From Leptospira koniambonensis (lineage in GTDB: Bacteria; Spirochaetota; Leptospiria; Leptospirales; Leptospiraceae), in NCBI RefSeq assembly GCF_004769555.1, contig NZ_RQFY01000012.1:186001-250000 (forward strand): 64,000 bases of DNA, read 5' to 3'. The notes beneath the pieces were generated by a model. It had not been told where the DNA came from, did not search any database, and worked only from the letters and a program-made list of their open reading frames with translations. A program made the translations under genes and the position numbers. Of the stretch, positions 1 through 8,944 are shown piece by piece (positions within the stretch are counted from its first letter, which is position 1; each line of letters starts with the position of its first letter).

Positions 1-89
1 GTATCGATCGATCGAATTTGTCTATAAGCATCTTTCGCGGATTTACAAAGTTCGTCTACGTAGATGGATTCTGCGGATCTTTGGATCAT
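1..89 (-). CDS. proA: Gamma-glutamyl phosphate reductase, N-terminal fragment (cut by window edge)
   Basis: Only the first 29 or so codons are present; the rest lies beyond the left edge. The ATG at 89-87 overlaps the proB stop codon as ATGA, so the two genes are translationally coupled. The visible N-terminus ([20 protein letters not shown]) fits the helical start of ProA proteins. ProA reduces gamma-glutamyl phosphate to glutamate semialdehyde, the step after ProB in proline synthesis. The call rests mainly on position directly behind proB and on this short match, so it is likely but not proven by the visible residues alone. Confidence 0.7.
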   Translation of the reverse strand, partial: MIQRSAESIYVDELCKSAKDAYRQIRSID

Positions 90-946
90 TCCTGACCTCC
101 GTTACGTTTGGCTCGGAGAATGGATTTAATTTCCTCCTCCGTAAAGTTTTTCTTCTTACCGTTAGAGACAACCAATGTCCCGAGTGTATTCTTTTCTATA
201 AACTCACGCACGCAATTTTTAAGATTACCATCTATGATCCCGCAAGGAATTCCTGCCTCGCTGGAGATAGAAGCCGCCTTGAGTTTTGTATACATTCCTC
301 CGGTGCCTGGGCCGCTTGGGCCTCCCGCTTGGGAAAGTTCGGATTTTCCTACTTCTTCCAAGAATGGGATCAGTTTTCCATCTTTTAGAAAACCTTCTAC
401 ACCTGTGAGAATGATCAGAAGATCTGCTTCTACGATTAGACTTACGATAGCGGAAAGAACGTCGTTATCGCCGAATTTTACTTCTTCCGTGGCGACTGAG
501 TCGTTCTCATTTACGATTGGCAGAATGCCCCAATCTAAAAGTTGTCGGAAGGTATTTTTCAGATTTTTAAATCCTTCCGGATTCTCCATATCTAAAACAC
601 CGAAAAGTATCTGAGCGATCGGAAGATTTACCTTAGAAAAAAAACTATCGTATAAGTTCACTAAGCGGTTTTGGCCCATTGCAGCCAGAGCTTGCTTTTC
701 GGGGAGAGATTCTCCTGCTTCTGCCGGGTTGGAAAGTGTGGATAAAAGTTTTCTTCCTCTTGCGATTGCTCCAGAGGAAACTAAGATCACTTGTTTTCCA
801 AGATCTCTTAGATGTCGTATGTCCGAAACCAGACTGAAAAGGAAATCATTCACTTCCTCTTCTGAGCCTGAAAGTCTTGCGGAACCTATCTTAATTACTA
901 TTTTATTGGATGTTTTGATTCTCTCGTTCAGATCATTTCTGTTCAT
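86..946 (-). CDS. proB: Glutamate 5-kinase, short form without PUA domain
   Basis: ProB phosphorylates glutamate on its gamma-carboxyl in the cytoplasm, the first step of proline synthesis. The 286-residue product shows the amino-acid-kinase fold motifs: [11 protein letters not shown] near the N-terminus, [33 protein letters not shown] and, near 215, [13 protein letters not shown]. It stops where the kinase domain ends, so the C-terminal PUA domain of the roughly 367-residue E. coli enzyme is absent. Its start lies 14 bases inside the end of obgE and its stop overlaps the proA start, giving an obgE-proB-proA transcription unit. Proline feedback may differ in PUA-less forms; that is inference. 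Confidence 0.95.
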   Translation of the reverse strand: MNRNDLNERIKTSNKIVIKIGSARLSGSEEEVNDFLFSLVSDIRHLRDLGKQVILVSSGAIARGRKLLSTLSNPAEAGESLPEKQALAAMGQNRLVNLYDSFFSKVNLPIAQILFGVLDMENPEGFKNLKNTFRQLLDWGILPIVNENDSVATEEVKFGDNDVLSAIVSLIVEADLLIILTGVEGFLKDGKLIPFLEEVGKSELSQAGGPSGPGTGGMYTKLKAASISSEAGIPCGIIDGNLKNCVREFIEKNTLGTLVVSNGKKKNFTEEEIKSILRAKRNGGQE

Positions 947-1988
947 CTGAATTTTCCCGGTGTTCTTCTTCGTTAAAATGTAATTCTTCCAATTCTTTTT
1001 GGAAGAAGGTGGAATCCATTACGGAAAGTAATTCTTCTAAATTGAGTTCTTCTTGTGCGGAGATTGGGATCACCCTTCCCAAAGAAGAAACAGATTTGAG
1101 TAATTCTTCCGTAAAACTCTGGTCTTCCCAGATATCTATTTTATTTAAAACAATCAAATGGGGTCGGTTTAGAAGTTCCGGATTATAAGATCTCAATTCT
1201 GACTGAAGCATTTTGAAATCTTCTATAATATCCAATGCAGCTGCATCAAAAACGTATAATATACCTTTTACTCTTTCTATATGTCTTAAAAAGGAAAGTC
1301 CTAGGCCCACACCTTTACTTGCTCCTTCTATAATCCCAGGAATATCCGCCATAGTATAACGGTAGATATCTCCCTTTCTTTTAACCACTCCTAGGTTGGG
1401 TGCAAGAGTAGTGAATGCGTATCCTGCGATCTTAGGGTGGGCTTCCGTAATTTTAGAAAGTAGGGTAGACTTACCTGCATTAGGAAGTCCTACAATCCCA
1501 ACATCTGCCAAAAGTTTTAGACTGAGTCGTAGATGTTTATATTCTCCATCTTCTCCAGGTTGAGAAAATTTAGGAGTTTGGTGGGTAGAAGATTTGAAAT
1601 GGGTATTCCCTTTTCCCCCTCTTCCCCCTTTGACAACTTGGAATTCTCCGTCGTCTTTTACAAAATCGTAAAGTAGTTCTCCACTTTCTTCGTCGAAAAC
1701 TTGGGTTCCGAGTGGAACAAAAAGGATTAGATCTTCTCCTTTTTTACCGGATCTTTCGTTGCCTTCTCCAGGAAATCCGTCCTGAGCTCTAAATCTTCTT
1801 TTAGTAAGATAACGATCTAGGGTAACCATGGAAAGGTTAGCGCGCATGATAATATTGCCGCCAATTCCTCCGTCACCACCATCAGGTCCTCCGAATTCTA
1901 CATACTTCTCTCTTCTGAAATGCATAGATCCGGCTCCACCATGCCCGGCGGTAACTTCGATCAATACTTCATCTAAAAACTTTTCCAT
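933..1988 (-). CDS. obgE: GTPase ObgE/CgtA, ribosome assembly
   Basis: A 351-residue Obg GTPase acting in large-subunit ribosome assembly and stress control. The N-terminal glycine-rich Obg fold is clear ([10 protein letters not shown] near 38). The G domain shows G1 GLPNAGKST near 165, G3 [10 protein letters not shown] near 215, G4 NKID and G5 ISA near 310. The extra C-terminal OCT domain of some Firmicutes is missing and the protein ends in an acidic tail. It lies 96 bases downstream of rpmA, separated by an intrinsic terminator, and overlaps proB by 14 bases. The common gene order rplU-rpmA-obgE is kept. Confidence 0.97.
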   Translation of the reverse strand: MEKFLDEVLIEVTAGHGGAGSMHFRREKYVEFGGPDGGDGGIGGNIIMRANLSMVTLDRYLTKRRFRAQDGFPGEGNERSGKKGEDLILFVPLGTQVFDEESGELLYDFVKDDGEFQVVKGGRGGKGNTHFKSSTHQTPKFSQPGEDGEYKHLRLSLKLLADVGIVGLPNAGKSTLLSKITEAHPKIAGYAFTTLAPNLGVVKRKGDIYRYTMADIPGIIEGASKGVGLGLSFLRHIERVKGILYVFDAAALDIIEDFKMLQSELRSYNPELLNRPHLIVLNKIDIWEDQSFTEELLKSVSSLGRVIPISAQEELNLEELLSVMDSTFFQKELEELHFNEEEHRENSDEQK

Positions 1989-2015
1989 GTGAATCAGAGG
2001 CCTAAAAATAAAAAA

Positions 2016-2053
2016 AGAAAGGCTCGAGGAAAAAATCCCCGGAAGGCCTTTCT
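2016..2053 (-). terminator. Intrinsic terminator after rpmA
   Basis: On the minus strand the arms AGAAAGGC and GCCTTTCT pair perfectly across a 22-base loop and are followed by a run of seven T. It separates the ribosomal protein genes from obgE-proB-proA, so obgE probably depends on read-through or on its own promoter. Confidence 0.7.
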
Positions 2054-2084
2054 TTTTCCACGCACTAAATCTGAGATCTAATGC

Positions 2085-2339
2085 TTATTTCGGGTAAACG
2101 GAAACTTGCATTTTAGTTTTGGAAACTTGTTCAAATTTAACGTGACCTTCGACGAGAGAGTAAAGTGTATGATCTTTACCTACACCTACGTTTCTTCCAG
2201 CGTTCAGTTTAGTTCCTCTTTGACGAACAAGAATATTGCCCGCTAAAACCAACTCTCCTCCGAAACGTTTTACACCAAGACGTTTGGATTGGGAATCACG
2301 TCCGTTTTTGGATGAACCGCCACCTTTCTTATGTGCCAT
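2085..2339 (-). CDS. rpmA: 50S ribosomal protein bL27
   Basis: An 84-residue bL27, full length, with the conserved start [20 protein letters not shown] and the [17 protein letters not shown] core. The N-terminal tail reaches the peptidyl-transferase centre. A GGAG box lies 8 bases before the ATG, so this start is secure and there is no cleavable N-terminal extension of the kind found in Firmicutes. It follows prp by two bases in the rplU-prp-rpmA unit. Confidence 0.98.
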   Translation of the reverse strand: MAHKKGGGSSKNGRDSQSKRLGVKRFGGELVLAGNILVRQRGTKLNAGRNVGVGKDHTLYSLVEGHVKFEQVSKTKMQVSVYPK

Positions 2340-2341
2340 GT

Positions 2342-2662
2342 TTATTCTCCTATGAGTTCAATTTCTGAAGGATATTGTTCCTTCAAGTTGACCAATCCAC
2401 TTTTCACGAGATCGAAACTCGTAAGAACAATTGGATCAGTCTTTTTTCCGGAGACGATCTTGAAGTCCAAGAGTCCGTCTCCGATCACCGCTTCTTCTGC
2501 CAAACCCTCTTTGCTTAAATGCAAGTAAAGAGTTTGGATGAGTACTCCGACAGCGGCACAGAGAAGATTTTGTCCTTTGGATCCGTGCATCTTAGAAGCG
2601 TGCCCGGAAGATTCCAAACCTAGGATTTCTTCTCCTTTTCGGAGTATCTTAATCCGGATCAA
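2342..2662 (-). CDS. prp: Ribosomal-processing cysteine protease Prp family (YsxB-like)
   Basis: A 106-residue protein between rplU and rpmA, the usual position of prp. The conserved His is in SSGHASK (His21) and the conserved Cys in NLLCAAVG (Cys35), matching the His/Cys pair of Prp proteases, which trim the bL27 N-terminal extension in Staphylococcus. Translation starts at TTG, overlapping the rplU stop as TTGA; the next Met is residue 25, after the catalytic His, so the TTG start is needed. Because bL27 here has no extension, the substrate is unclear. The family call is firm; the protease role here is inference. Confidence 0.88.
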   Translation of the reverse strand: MIRIKILRKGEEILGLESSGHASKMHGSKGQNLLCAAVGVLIQTLYLHLSKEGLAEEAVIGDGLLDFKIVSGKKTDPIVLTSFDLVKSGLVNLKEQYPSEIELIGE

Positions 2663-2970
2663 ACTGCCGAAAGAGAAACTACCTTAACTTTTTGCAGTTG
2701 TTGTCTATGTCCCCAGGTTCTCTGAGAGTTTTTACGTTTTTTGTAAACGTATCCTCTTACTTTTTCTCCCTTTACGTCTTCCAATACTTTCAGGGAGACT
2801 TTAGCGGATTTGAGTTCCGGAGATCCGATATGGACCTTATTATTTTCAGCGAATAGTAGAACCTTAGCATCGAAGGTATCACCAGCATTTTTACCGGTTT
2901 TTTCAGTCAGGAATTCAAGATCCTGAGTGACTTTGAATTGTCGGTTGCCGACAGAGATGATCGCGAACAT
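2659..2970 (-). CDS. rplU: 50S ribosomal protein bL21
   Basis: A 103-residue bL21 that binds 23S rRNA. The start is the ATG at 2970 ([14 protein letters not shown]), since the reading frame upstream of it is not L21-like. The C-terminus carries the family signature [19 protein letters not shown]. It is the first gene of rplU-prp-rpmA. A small inverted repeat, CCAGT-TTTG-ACTGG at 3001-3014, lies just upstream in the divergent region shared with the pirin gene and might be a control site. Confidence 0.97.
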   Translation of the reverse strand: MFAIISVGNRQFKVTQDLEFLTEKTGKNAGDTFDAKVLLFAENNKVHIGSPELKSAKVSLKVLEDVKGEKVRGYVYKKRKNSQRTWGHRQQLQKVKVVSLSAV

Positions 2971-3147
2971 GATTACTGGCCTAGTTTTCTCGAGTTTTGA
3001 CCAGTTTTGACTGGTCCGAGCCGGTGTCAAGGGTTTTGGGGTACGATTTGCAAGGAAGAAGATTGGCTTTCACTAAAGGACTTCCGTTATTCGGGTTTTA
3101 AATCTTGCTTAGATTTCTGGGACTCCGATCTAATAGTCTATACTATT

Positions 3148-4005
3148 ATGAGATATCTTATCGCTAAGAAAAAAGATTTGGGAGACGGTTTTTTTGTAAG
3201 AAGGGTACTTCCACAGATCGAATCCAGAAATGTGGGACCTTTCGTTTTTCTGGATCATATGGGTCCACTTCCCATTAAGACAGGTGCCGAAATTGTAGTT
3301 CGTCCTCATCCTCATATAGGTCTTGCAACAGTTACTTATCTGTATGACGGAGTGATCACTCACAGGGATAGCATAGGAAAGGTAGAAGATATTCGCCCCT
3401 TCGAAGTCAACTGGATGACTGCTGGTTCCGGAATCGTACATAGCGAAAGATCTAAATTAGATCCTGAATTTAATATTTTAGAAGGTATCCAAACCTGGGT
3501 GGCATTGCCCAAAGAATTCGAAGAGACTTCTCCTGAATTTTTCCATCATGGAAGAGAAGAATTGCCGACAGTCAGCGGCGGAGGCTGGGAACTCAGGCTG
3601 ATCGCAGGTTCCTTCATGGGAGAAGTTTCCCCTGTTAAAGTATATTCTCCCTTATTCTATGCTGACCTAGAAGTTGAGGCTGGCGCAGAAGTAGAACTTC
3701 CGGTTCCAGCTGAACAAGAAGCAGGCATTTATGTTGCCAGAGGTAAGGCCGACGCAGAAGGAAAGATCGTTTCTATAGGAGATATGGCTATCTATCCAAA
3801 AGGTGGGGCAGTAAAATTTAGAGCAGAAGAAACTTCCAGGATTGTGCTCTTAGGCGGTGTCCCACTTTCTACTCCAAGGCATATGTATTGGAACTTTGTA
3901 TCCAGTTCTTTGGAAAGAATTGAACAAGCAAAAGTGGATTGGAAAGAAGATCGATTTGCTCATGTGCCAGGGGAGACTGAAAGGATCCCATTGCCTGAAC
4001 ATTAA
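3148..4005 (+). CDS. Pirin family protein
   Basis: A 285-residue bicupin. The N-terminal cupin carries the pirin metal-site pattern [17 protein letters not shown] followed by HRDS, which in characterised pirins supplies His/Glu ligands to iron. Pirins are described as redox-sensing cofactors or quercetinases; which applies here cannot be told. The start is placed at the ATG at 3148 ([14 protein letters not shown]), as 47 upstream codons in the same frame run into the rplU promoter region and look non-coding. No clear ribosome-binding site is seen. Transcribed divergently from rplU and followed by a small hairpin. Confidence 0.9.
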   Translation: MRYLIAKKKDLGDGFFVRRVLPQIESRNVGPFVFLDHMGPLPIKTGAEIVVRPHPHIGLATVTYLYDGVITHRDSIGKVEDIRPFEVNWMTAGSGIVHSERSKLDPEFNILEGIQTWVALPKEFEETSPEFFHHGREELPTVSGGGWELRLIAGSFMGEVSPVKVYSPLFYADLEVEAGAEVELPVPAEQEAGIYVARGKADAEGKIVSIGDMAIYPKGGAVKFRAEETSRIVLLGGVPLSTPRHMYWNFVSSSLERIEQAKVDWKEDRFAHVPGETERIPLPEH

Positions 4006-4006
4006 G

Positions 4007-4035
4007 AATAGCCGGATCGTTTAAAACCGGTTATT
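4007..4035 (+). terminator. Hairpin just after the pirin stop
   Basis: Arms AATAGCCGG (4007-4015) and CCGGTTATT (4027-4035) pair with one G-U wobble, two bases after the stop codon. There is no T-run, so it may be a weak terminator or an mRNA 3' stabiliser. Confidence 0.35.
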
Positions 4036-4131
4036 AATAGCGATTTAGCGCGTTCTTTTTAATCTCTTTGAAAAGAATTTCCTAAAATTCCACCTTGTCA
4101 CCCTGGCCCTTACGTAAATTTTGGTCATAGC

Positions 4132-5946
4132 ATGGAAATCCGCAATATCGCCATTATCGCACACGTTGACCACGGTAAAACAACCCTTCTAGACGGTATT
4201 TTACGCCAAACAGGCGCAGTTACTGCAAAAGAAGACGGTGAAAGAATCATGGATAGTAATGATCTCGAAAAAGAAAAAGGGATCACGATAAAGGCCAAAA
4301 ACACCGCAGTTGTTTATAAAGGCACACGTATTAACGTGGTAGATACCCCAGGTCACGCAGACTTCGGAGGAGAGGTGGAGCGAGTTCTTTCCACAGCGGA
4401 TTCCTGTCTTCTTCTTGTAGACGCATTCGACGGACCTATGCCTCAAACAAGATTCGTACTTGGAAAGTCCTTACAATTAGGACATAGACCTATCTTAGTT
4501 ATCAATAAGATCGATAGAGATGGAGCTCGTCCTGACGCTGTAGTCGATATGGTTTTCGACTTGTTCAGTGATTTGGGAGCAACAAACGAACAATTGGATT
4601 TTCCAATTGTATATGCTTCTGCAAAACAAGGTTGGGCAGTTAGCAAATTAGAAGATGCTCCTAGCACAAATTTGGACGCATTACTTGATACTGTACTTTC
4701 TCATGTTCCTCCTGTAAAAGCGAATATAGAGGCTCCTCTGCAATTCCAAGTTACTTCTTTGGATTATAATGATTACGTTGGTCGTATTGCGATCGGTAAG
4801 ATCTATAACGGAAAACTGCAAAGAGGAATGAGTGTAGTTCAACTTTCCCCTAAAGCAAACGGCAGGGACGAGACCCAAGTTTTAAAGATTACTAAACTTT
4901 ATAATTTCGAAGGACTCAAAAGAAACGAGATCGAAGAAGCAGAAGCAGGAGATATCGTTTCCATCGCTGGGCTACCTGATGTATTTATCGGAGATACAGT
5001 TTGTGAACCCGGAAAGCCGGCGCCAATGCCTGCGATCGAGGTAGAAGAGCCTACCGTATCCATGTATTTTATGGTAAACAATTCTCCTTTTGCGAGTAAG
5101 GAAGGTAAGTTCGTAACTACCCGAAATATCCGCGAACGTCTAGACAGAGAATTAGAAACAAACGTAGCAATGCGTTTGGAAGAAACTGAAGATAAAGACC
5201 GTTTCAAGGTTTTAGGTCGTGGTGAATTACATCTTTCCGTACTCATCGAAACAATGAGAAGAGAAGGTTTCGAGCTGCAAGTTTCCCGTCCTGAGGTAAT
5301 CATCAAGAAGGGAGAAAACGGAGAAAAACTGGAGCCGTACGAATATCTCGTAATGGATCTACCAGACCAATTCACCGGAAGTATTATTTCAGAGTTAAAC
5401 CGTAGAAAGGGAGAGCTTCAATTGATGGATGCTCATCCGTCCGGAATGACCAGAGTGGAATTCGTAATTCCTACAAGAGGTATCATCGGATTCAGAGGTT
5501 ACTTCGTAACTGAGACTAAGGGAGAAGGAGTTGCATCCAGCCGATTCCTTAGATTCGATGCCTATAAGGGAGAAATTCCTGGAAGAAAGAATGGCGCATT
5601 GATCTCCATGGACTCCGGAGAAACGACAGGTTACGCTCTATGGAAAATCCAGGAAAGGGGAGAGTTACTAATCGATCCTCAAACTGCTGTATATCCAGGA
5701 ATGATCATTGGTATCCACTCCAGAGACAACGACCTGGAAGTGAACCCTGTAAAAGAGAAAAAGCTTACGAACGTAAGATCTTCTGGAGCGGATGAGGCCA
5801 TCAGACTTGTTCCTCCTCGTAAGTTCAGCTTAGAGCAGAATATTGAATTCTTAGACGATGACGAACTTCTGGAAGTAACTCCTCAGAGTATGCGTCTTCG
5901 TAAAAGACATTTGGATGCAAACGCAAGAAAGCGCGCTGCCAAATAA
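4132..5946 (+). CDS. typA: Translational GTPase TypA/BipA
   Basis: A 604-residue ribosome-associated GTPase of the elongation-factor family, needed for growth under stress and for ribosome assembly in the cold. G-domain motifs are [10 protein letters not shown] near 10, [14 protein letters not shown] near 73 and [10 protein letters not shown] near 128. Then come the beta-barrel domain II, the EF-G-like domains III and V, and the BipA-specific C-terminal domain, with [18 protein letters not shown] near 450. Length and order are normal for BipA, which separates it from EF-G and LepA. Single gene, closed by a strong terminator. Confidence 0.97.
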   Translation: MEIRNIAIIAHVDHGKTTLLDGILRQTGAVTAKEDGERIMDSNDLEKEKGITIKAKNTAVVYKGTRINVVDTPGHADFGGEVERVLSTADSCLLLVDAFDGPMPQTRFVLGKSLQLGHRPILVINKIDRDGARPDAVVDMVFDLFSDLGATNEQLDFPIVYASAKQGWAVSKLEDAPSTNLDALLDTVLSHVPPVKANIEAPLQFQVTSLDYNDYVGRIAIGKIYNGKLQRGMSVVQLSPKANGRDETQVLKITKLYNFEGLKRNEIEEAEAGDIVSIAGLPDVFIGDTVCEPGKPAPMPAIEVEEPTVSMYFMVNNSPFASKEGKFVTTRNIRERLDRELETNVAMRLEETEDKDRFKVLGRGELHLSVLIETMRREGFELQVSRPEVIIKKGENGEKLEPYEYLVMDLPDQFTGSIISELNRRKGELQLMDAHPSGMTRVEFVIPTRGIIGFRGYFVTETKGEGVASSRFLRFDAYKGEIPGRKNGALISMDSGETTGYALWKIQERGELLIDPQTAVYPGMIIGIHSRDNDLEVNPVKEKKLTNVRSSGADEAIRLVPPRKFSLEQNIEFLDDDELLEVTPQSMRLRKRHLDANARKRAAK

Positions 5947-5973
5947 TCAATTTCGAAAAGTTATCTAAAGAAG

Positions 5974-6000
5974 AAGGCTCGCTTTTGCGGGCCTTTTTTT
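5974..6000 (+). terminator. Intrinsic terminator of typA
   Basis: Stem AAGGCTCGC / GCGGGCCTT with a TTTT loop and one G-U pair, running into a T7 tract 28 bases after the typA stop. Confidence 0.9.
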
Positions 6001-6064
6001 GTGTCCTTCAATATGATTCAAAGGGATTTATAATCTGATAATCATTTGGTCTCGGATATTCAAT

Positions 6065-6535
6065 ATGAATGACTTTTGTCGGAATAGGGTTGTAATAGCC
6101 TTCTTAATAATTCCTTTGATTAACTGCTTTGGGTTAATGTTTTCTTCTACAAGGGACAGCTACGTAGAACGTCGATTCGGGGCCGAGGACATAAATTATT
6201 ATCAAAAATCTTTGGCTACTTATCCGCCTTTAAGGATTGAGAATAAGGGCACGTGTGCTTTGCATTACCATAAAGGATATTCTAATAATAAGAATGGGCT
6301 TATTTTCGGTCCCATTCCGATCTCTTGGTCTTCCATTTCGACACGAGAATCGGTTGTTTTTCTAAAAAGCGAAATCCCAGTCATGGAACTTTCAAATCGT
6401 TCTGCAAATTGCGACTATGGTTGTTTTTGTAGTTTAAAACTCTCCCTTTGGAGTAGTGGCGGTTGTTCGTGCTCTTGGGGATGCTCTGATACTATTTCCC
6501 TTTCTGAGAAGATTGAAAATATGTGTTCTAAATAA
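6065..6535 (+). CDS. Hypothetical lipoprotein, possibly frameshifted
   Basis: A 156-residue frame with a hydrophobic N-terminus ending in PLINC (Cys21), compatible with a spirochaete lipobox. No family is recognised. The last 40 residues are unusually rich in Cys and Ser (CDYGCFCSLK, GGCSCSWGC), unlike the rest. In another frame the same DNA (from about 6441) reads SPFGVVAVVRALGDALILFP, resembling the DxLxLP ending of small YceK-like lipoproteins. This suggests a frameshift near 6430-6440, or a chance frame. No good ribosome-binding site is visible. Treated as a weak call. Confidence 0.4.
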   Translation: MNDFCRNRVVIAFLIIPLINCFGLMFSSTRDSYVERRFGAEDINYYQKSLATYPPLRIENKGTCALHYHKGYSNNKNGLIFGPIPISWSSISTRESVVFLKSEIPVMELSNRSANCDYGCFCSLKLSLWSSGGCSCSWGCSDTISLSEKIENMCSK

Positions 6536-6741
6536 CTATCTCTCCTTCTTGTATCGATCGTTACAGAATTTTCATTACACCAAATGGTATAAAACATATT
6601 ATAATTTTAGAATATTCCCCTCTTTTATTTTTGATTGAACGATCGATTTAAGATTATTTTTTCCTGTACACTTATAATTCTCTTATTTTCTCAATTGACA
6701 ATTTAACACTGTTCTATAATCAACTTTCTGAGCTTGCGTTC

Positions 6742-6813
6742 ATATATAACGAACAAGAGTTCAAATAGCGAACGTTCGAAATTAAATATTTAAATCGATT
6801 GTTTGTTATATAT
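6742..6813. repeat. Nested inverted repeat upstream of the lipase gene
   Basis: The gene-free stretch 6536-6896 is AT-rich. In it, arms 6742-6756 and 6799-6813 (15 bases, one G-U) pair around a centre that holds the palindrome CGAACGTTCG (6769-6778). A further pair, GAGTTC (6757-6762) and GAACTC (6819-6824), lies around it. This could be an operator region or a leader structure for the lipase mRNA. Nothing else is seen in the stretch. Confidence 0.6.
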
Positions 6814-6896
6814 AAAAAGAACTCCTTCCAAAAGAGGCGAAGCCAGGGAAGAGAGATCCGTAGAGAGAATAGTTTAAAAGAAGAGGGTTAAGGAGA

Positions 6897-7817
6897 ATGT
6901 TAAAAAGAGCAAAGTTAATGGTAGCTGGGGTTCTATTCCTAGCAGCGGGAGCAGTGAGCGCGTCTGGGGGAGGATCTTCAAGTAAGCCTCTTGCAGGAGC
7001 TTATCCAATCGTATTGACTCATGGTATTTTCGGTTGGGGTAAATCTACTGGTATTGTTGATTATTGGGGCGGAAACGCAGCTTATCTTCAATCTCAAGGA
7101 GCCACTGTTCTTACTCCTACTGTAACTGCTACAAACTCTTCTGCAGCAAGAGCAGCTCAGTTAAAAACAGCAATCCAAACTGCAATGGCAGCAAATAACT
7201 ACACTGGAAAAGTTCATATCCTTGGACATTCTCAAGGTGGATTGGACGCTCGTTATCTTGTTTCAAATCTTAGTTTTGCAAGTAAAGTAGCAACTCTTAC
7301 CACAATCAACACTCCTCACAGAGGAAGCCCTGTTGCGAGCGTGATAGAAGCTGTGATCCCTAATTGGGCACTTCCTTATGTAGGAACTGTTGTAAATGCT
7401 TTGGTAGGAGTTGTTTACGGACAATCCAGCCAAAACGCAGTTGCTGCACTAAAACTTCTTACTGTAAGCGGAGCTGTTACTTTTAACGCAAGCGTTCCGA
7501 ACGCTTCTGGAGTTAAGTATTTCTCATACGGATCTTATATGATCGGGAATGATCTTATCCAGCACCCTGCAATGGGACTTCTTGCACCAATCTGTTCCAT
7601 CGGAGCACCATTCTATGGAATGAGCGTATGGAATGACGGTGTGGTTCCTGACGATTCTCAAAGATGGGGAACTTGGAAAGGTGGACCTTCTTACGGAGTT
7701 CTTACCACAGGTGTTGACCACTTAGAAGCAACGAATGCATTATACCTTGGACAAACTTGGTATGATACTAATGCTTATTACTTAAAAATGGCTTCCAACG
7801 CAAAAAGTAATCAATAA
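6897..7817 (+). CDS. Secreted triacylglycerol lipase, family I
   Basis: A 306-residue alpha/beta hydrolase with a Sec signal peptide (hydrophobic stretch to about residue 22, cleavage near AVSA-SGG). The catalytic triad is visible: Ser112 in GHSQGG, Asp247 in NDGVV and His275 in GVDHLEA, in the arrangement of Pseudomonas family I lipases. The oxyanion region is YPIVLTHGIFGWG near 36. Only one Cys follows the signal, so the disulfide of family I.1/I.2 enzymes is absent. Such lipases often need a Lif foldase; none is adjacent. The start ATG sits immediately behind AAGGAG; a Met at residue 8 is an alternative. A terminator follows. Confidence 0.92.
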   Translation: MLKRAKLMVAGVLFLAAGAVSASGGGSSSKPLAGAYPIVLTHGIFGWGKSTGIVDYWGGNAAYLQSQGATVLTPTVTATNSSAARAAQLKTAIQTAMAANNYTGKVHILGHSQGGLDARYLVSNLSFASKVATLTTINTPHRGSPVASVIEAVIPNWALPYVGTVVNALVGVVYGQSSQNAVAALKLLTVSGAVTFNASVPNASGVKYFSYGSYMIGNDLIQHPAMGLLAPICSIGAPFYGMSVWNDGVVPDDSQRWGTWKGGPSYGVLTTGVDHLEATNALYLGQTWYDTNAYYLKMASNAKSNQ

Positions 7818-7848
7818 GAAGCCAGTTTCGATCTCGTAAAATAGGATG

Positions 7849-7874
7849 CGCCTCCATTTGGAGGCGTTTTTTTT
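7849..7874 (+). terminator. Intrinsic terminator of the lipase gene
   Basis: Perfect 7-bp stem CGCCTCC / GGAGGCG with loop ATTT and a T8 run, 32 bases after the stop codon. Confidence 0.93.
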
Positions 7875-7880
7875 ATTCCC

Positions 7881-7906
7881 AATTTAGTAAGTATACTTAT
7901 TAAATT
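7881..7906. promoter_or_regulatory. Palindromic operator 1 (likely MarR-type)
   Basis: A 26-base palindrome centred at 7893/7894 with a single mismatched pair; its core is TAGTAAGTATACTTATTA. It shares this 18-base core, with two differences, with the palindrome at 7941-7970. Two-fold symmetric sites of this size are typical of MarR dimers, and a MarR gene is the second gene downstream. Confidence 0.7.
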
Positions 7907-7932
7907 GCTTGCATAATATGTGCACTTATTAT
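7905..7932 (+). promoter_or_regulatory. Putative promoter of the SRPBCC-marR pair
   Basis: TTGCTT at 7905-7910 and TATTAT at 7927-7932 with 16 bases between lie between the two operator palindromes. Operator 1 touches the -35 box and operator 2 covers the expected start of the transcript, a layout that fits repression. Confidence 0.45.
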
Positions 7933-7940
7933 ATAAGAGT

Positions 7941-7970
7941 TCCAGATAGTAAGTATGCTTACTATCTGGA
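7941..7970. promoter_or_regulatory. Palindromic operator 2 (likely MarR-type)
   Basis: A 30-base inverted repeat: arms TCCAGATAGTAAG and CTTACTATCTGGA around TATG. Its core matches operator 1; the two centres are 62 bases apart, close to six helical turns. It overlaps the ribosome-binding site GGAGGA of the next gene. Confidence 0.75.
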
Positions 7971-7978
7971 GGAATAGG

Positions 7979-8410
7979 ATGTGGAAGTATGAGTACAATA
8001 CAACTGTAAAAGGAATAGATGCGAAATCACTTTGGGAGGCCAGATCGGATGTTTCCAATTGGTCCAAATGGGATTCTGATATCGAATGGACTAAAATAGA
8101 AGGAGAAGTTTCCGTAGGTAAAGAATTCGTCCTGAAGCCTAAGGGAGGATTTGCATGTAAGGTCCTGATCACGGAATCGGAGAAACCATTCGTATTCGGG
8201 GACGTGACCAGTCTTCCTGGAGCCAAAATGAAATTTATACATTTTTTTAAGCCCAGTAAAGAAGGAACAGAGATCAAGGTAGAGCTAAGTATCTCCGGAC
8301 CATTAGGATTTCTCTGGAAAAAGATCTTGGGAGAAGAGCAGGCAAAAGGAATGGAAGAAGAGATCCGCAGATTTTCTGAACTGGTCAGGGAAGGGATCTC
8401 GAGGTCTTAA
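7979..8410 (+). CDS. SRPBCC/START-like ligand-binding protein
   Basis: A 143-residue protein with the pattern of polyketide cyclase/SRPBCC domains: an N-terminal beta-strand, DVSNWSKWDSDIEW near 20, a central beta-sheet (GKEFVLKPKGGF) and a long C-terminal helix. These bind hydrophobic ligands; the ligand here is unknown. The ATG at 7979 has GGAGGA six bases before it, so the in-frame upstream codons starting at 7955, which lie in operator 2, are not used. It is followed 21 bases later by a MarR gene with which it probably forms an autoregulated pair. Confidence 0.85.
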   Translation: MWKYEYNTTVKGIDAKSLWEARSDVSNWSKWDSDIEWTKIEGEVSVGKEFVLKPKGGFACKVLITESEKPFVFGDVTSLPGAKMKFIHFFKPSKEGTEIKVELSISGPLGFLWKKILGEEQAKGMEEEIRRFSELVREGISRS

Positions 8411-8431
8411 ATTTTAAAGGGATGGGTTTGA

Positions 8432-8881
8432 GTGTCCAAGGAAAAAGTATTTAGATACGATAAATCCGACGATAGTCCTGGATTTTTATTATGGCAGGTC
8501 ACGAATCTTTGGCAAAGGGAGATCCGAAAGGTTTTAGAACCTTTGGATCTAACCCATGCCCAATTTGTTCTTTTAGCAGTTACACATTGGTTGGAACTCC
8601 ACGAAGAAGAGACTACTCAGATCAAAATTGCAGATAGAGCTAAAACGGATCCAATGACTACTTCTACCGTACTTAGAACTCTTGAATCTAAAAAGTTAGT
8701 GAAACGTATCTCTCATCAAACTGATACTCGCGCAAAATTAGTGAAGACTACTTCTGAAGGGCAGAAGGTTCTAAAGCAAGCAGTCAAAGTGGTAGAAGAT
8801 TTTGATGAGGATTTCTTTTCTATTTTGGGCGGGAAAAGAAAGGATATGGTTAGCGGACTCCAGATACTTTCCCGGAAATAA
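8432..8881 (+). CDS. MarR family transcriptional regulator
   Basis: A 149-residue winged-helix regulator. It shows the MarR layout: dimerisation helix with DLTHAQFVLLAVTHW near 38, the recognition region DRAKTDPMTTSTVLRTLESK near 70, and the wing KRISHQTDTRAKLVKTTSEG near 95. Translation starts at GTG with AAAGGGA before it. Being co-transcribed with the SRPBCC gene and preceded by two matching palindromes, it most likely represses its own operon and responds to a small hydrophobic or phenolic ligand; the ligand is not predictable. Confidence 0.93.
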   Translation: MSKEKVFRYDKSDDSPGFLLWQVTNLWQREIRKVLEPLDLTHAQFVLLAVTHWLELHEEETTQIKIADRAKTDPMTTSTVLRTLESKKLVKRISHQTDTRAKLVKTTSEGQKVLKQAVKVVEDFDEDFFSILGGKRKDMVSGLQILSRK

Positions 8882-8944
8882 TCTGGAAAAGTATCTTATG
8901 AGTTTTTCTAAAATGTATAGGATCTTGAAACTTGCGGGTTTAAC

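Noticed and set aside
3007..3147. N-terminal extension of the pirin
   Set aside because: The extra residues run through the rplU promoter region, show no pirin similarity, and the ATG at 3148 gives a normal pirin N-terminus.
6897..8410. Search for a Lif-type foldase next to the family I lipase
   Set aside because: The following gene is a 143-residue SRPBCC protein separated by a terminator; nothing resembles a foldase.
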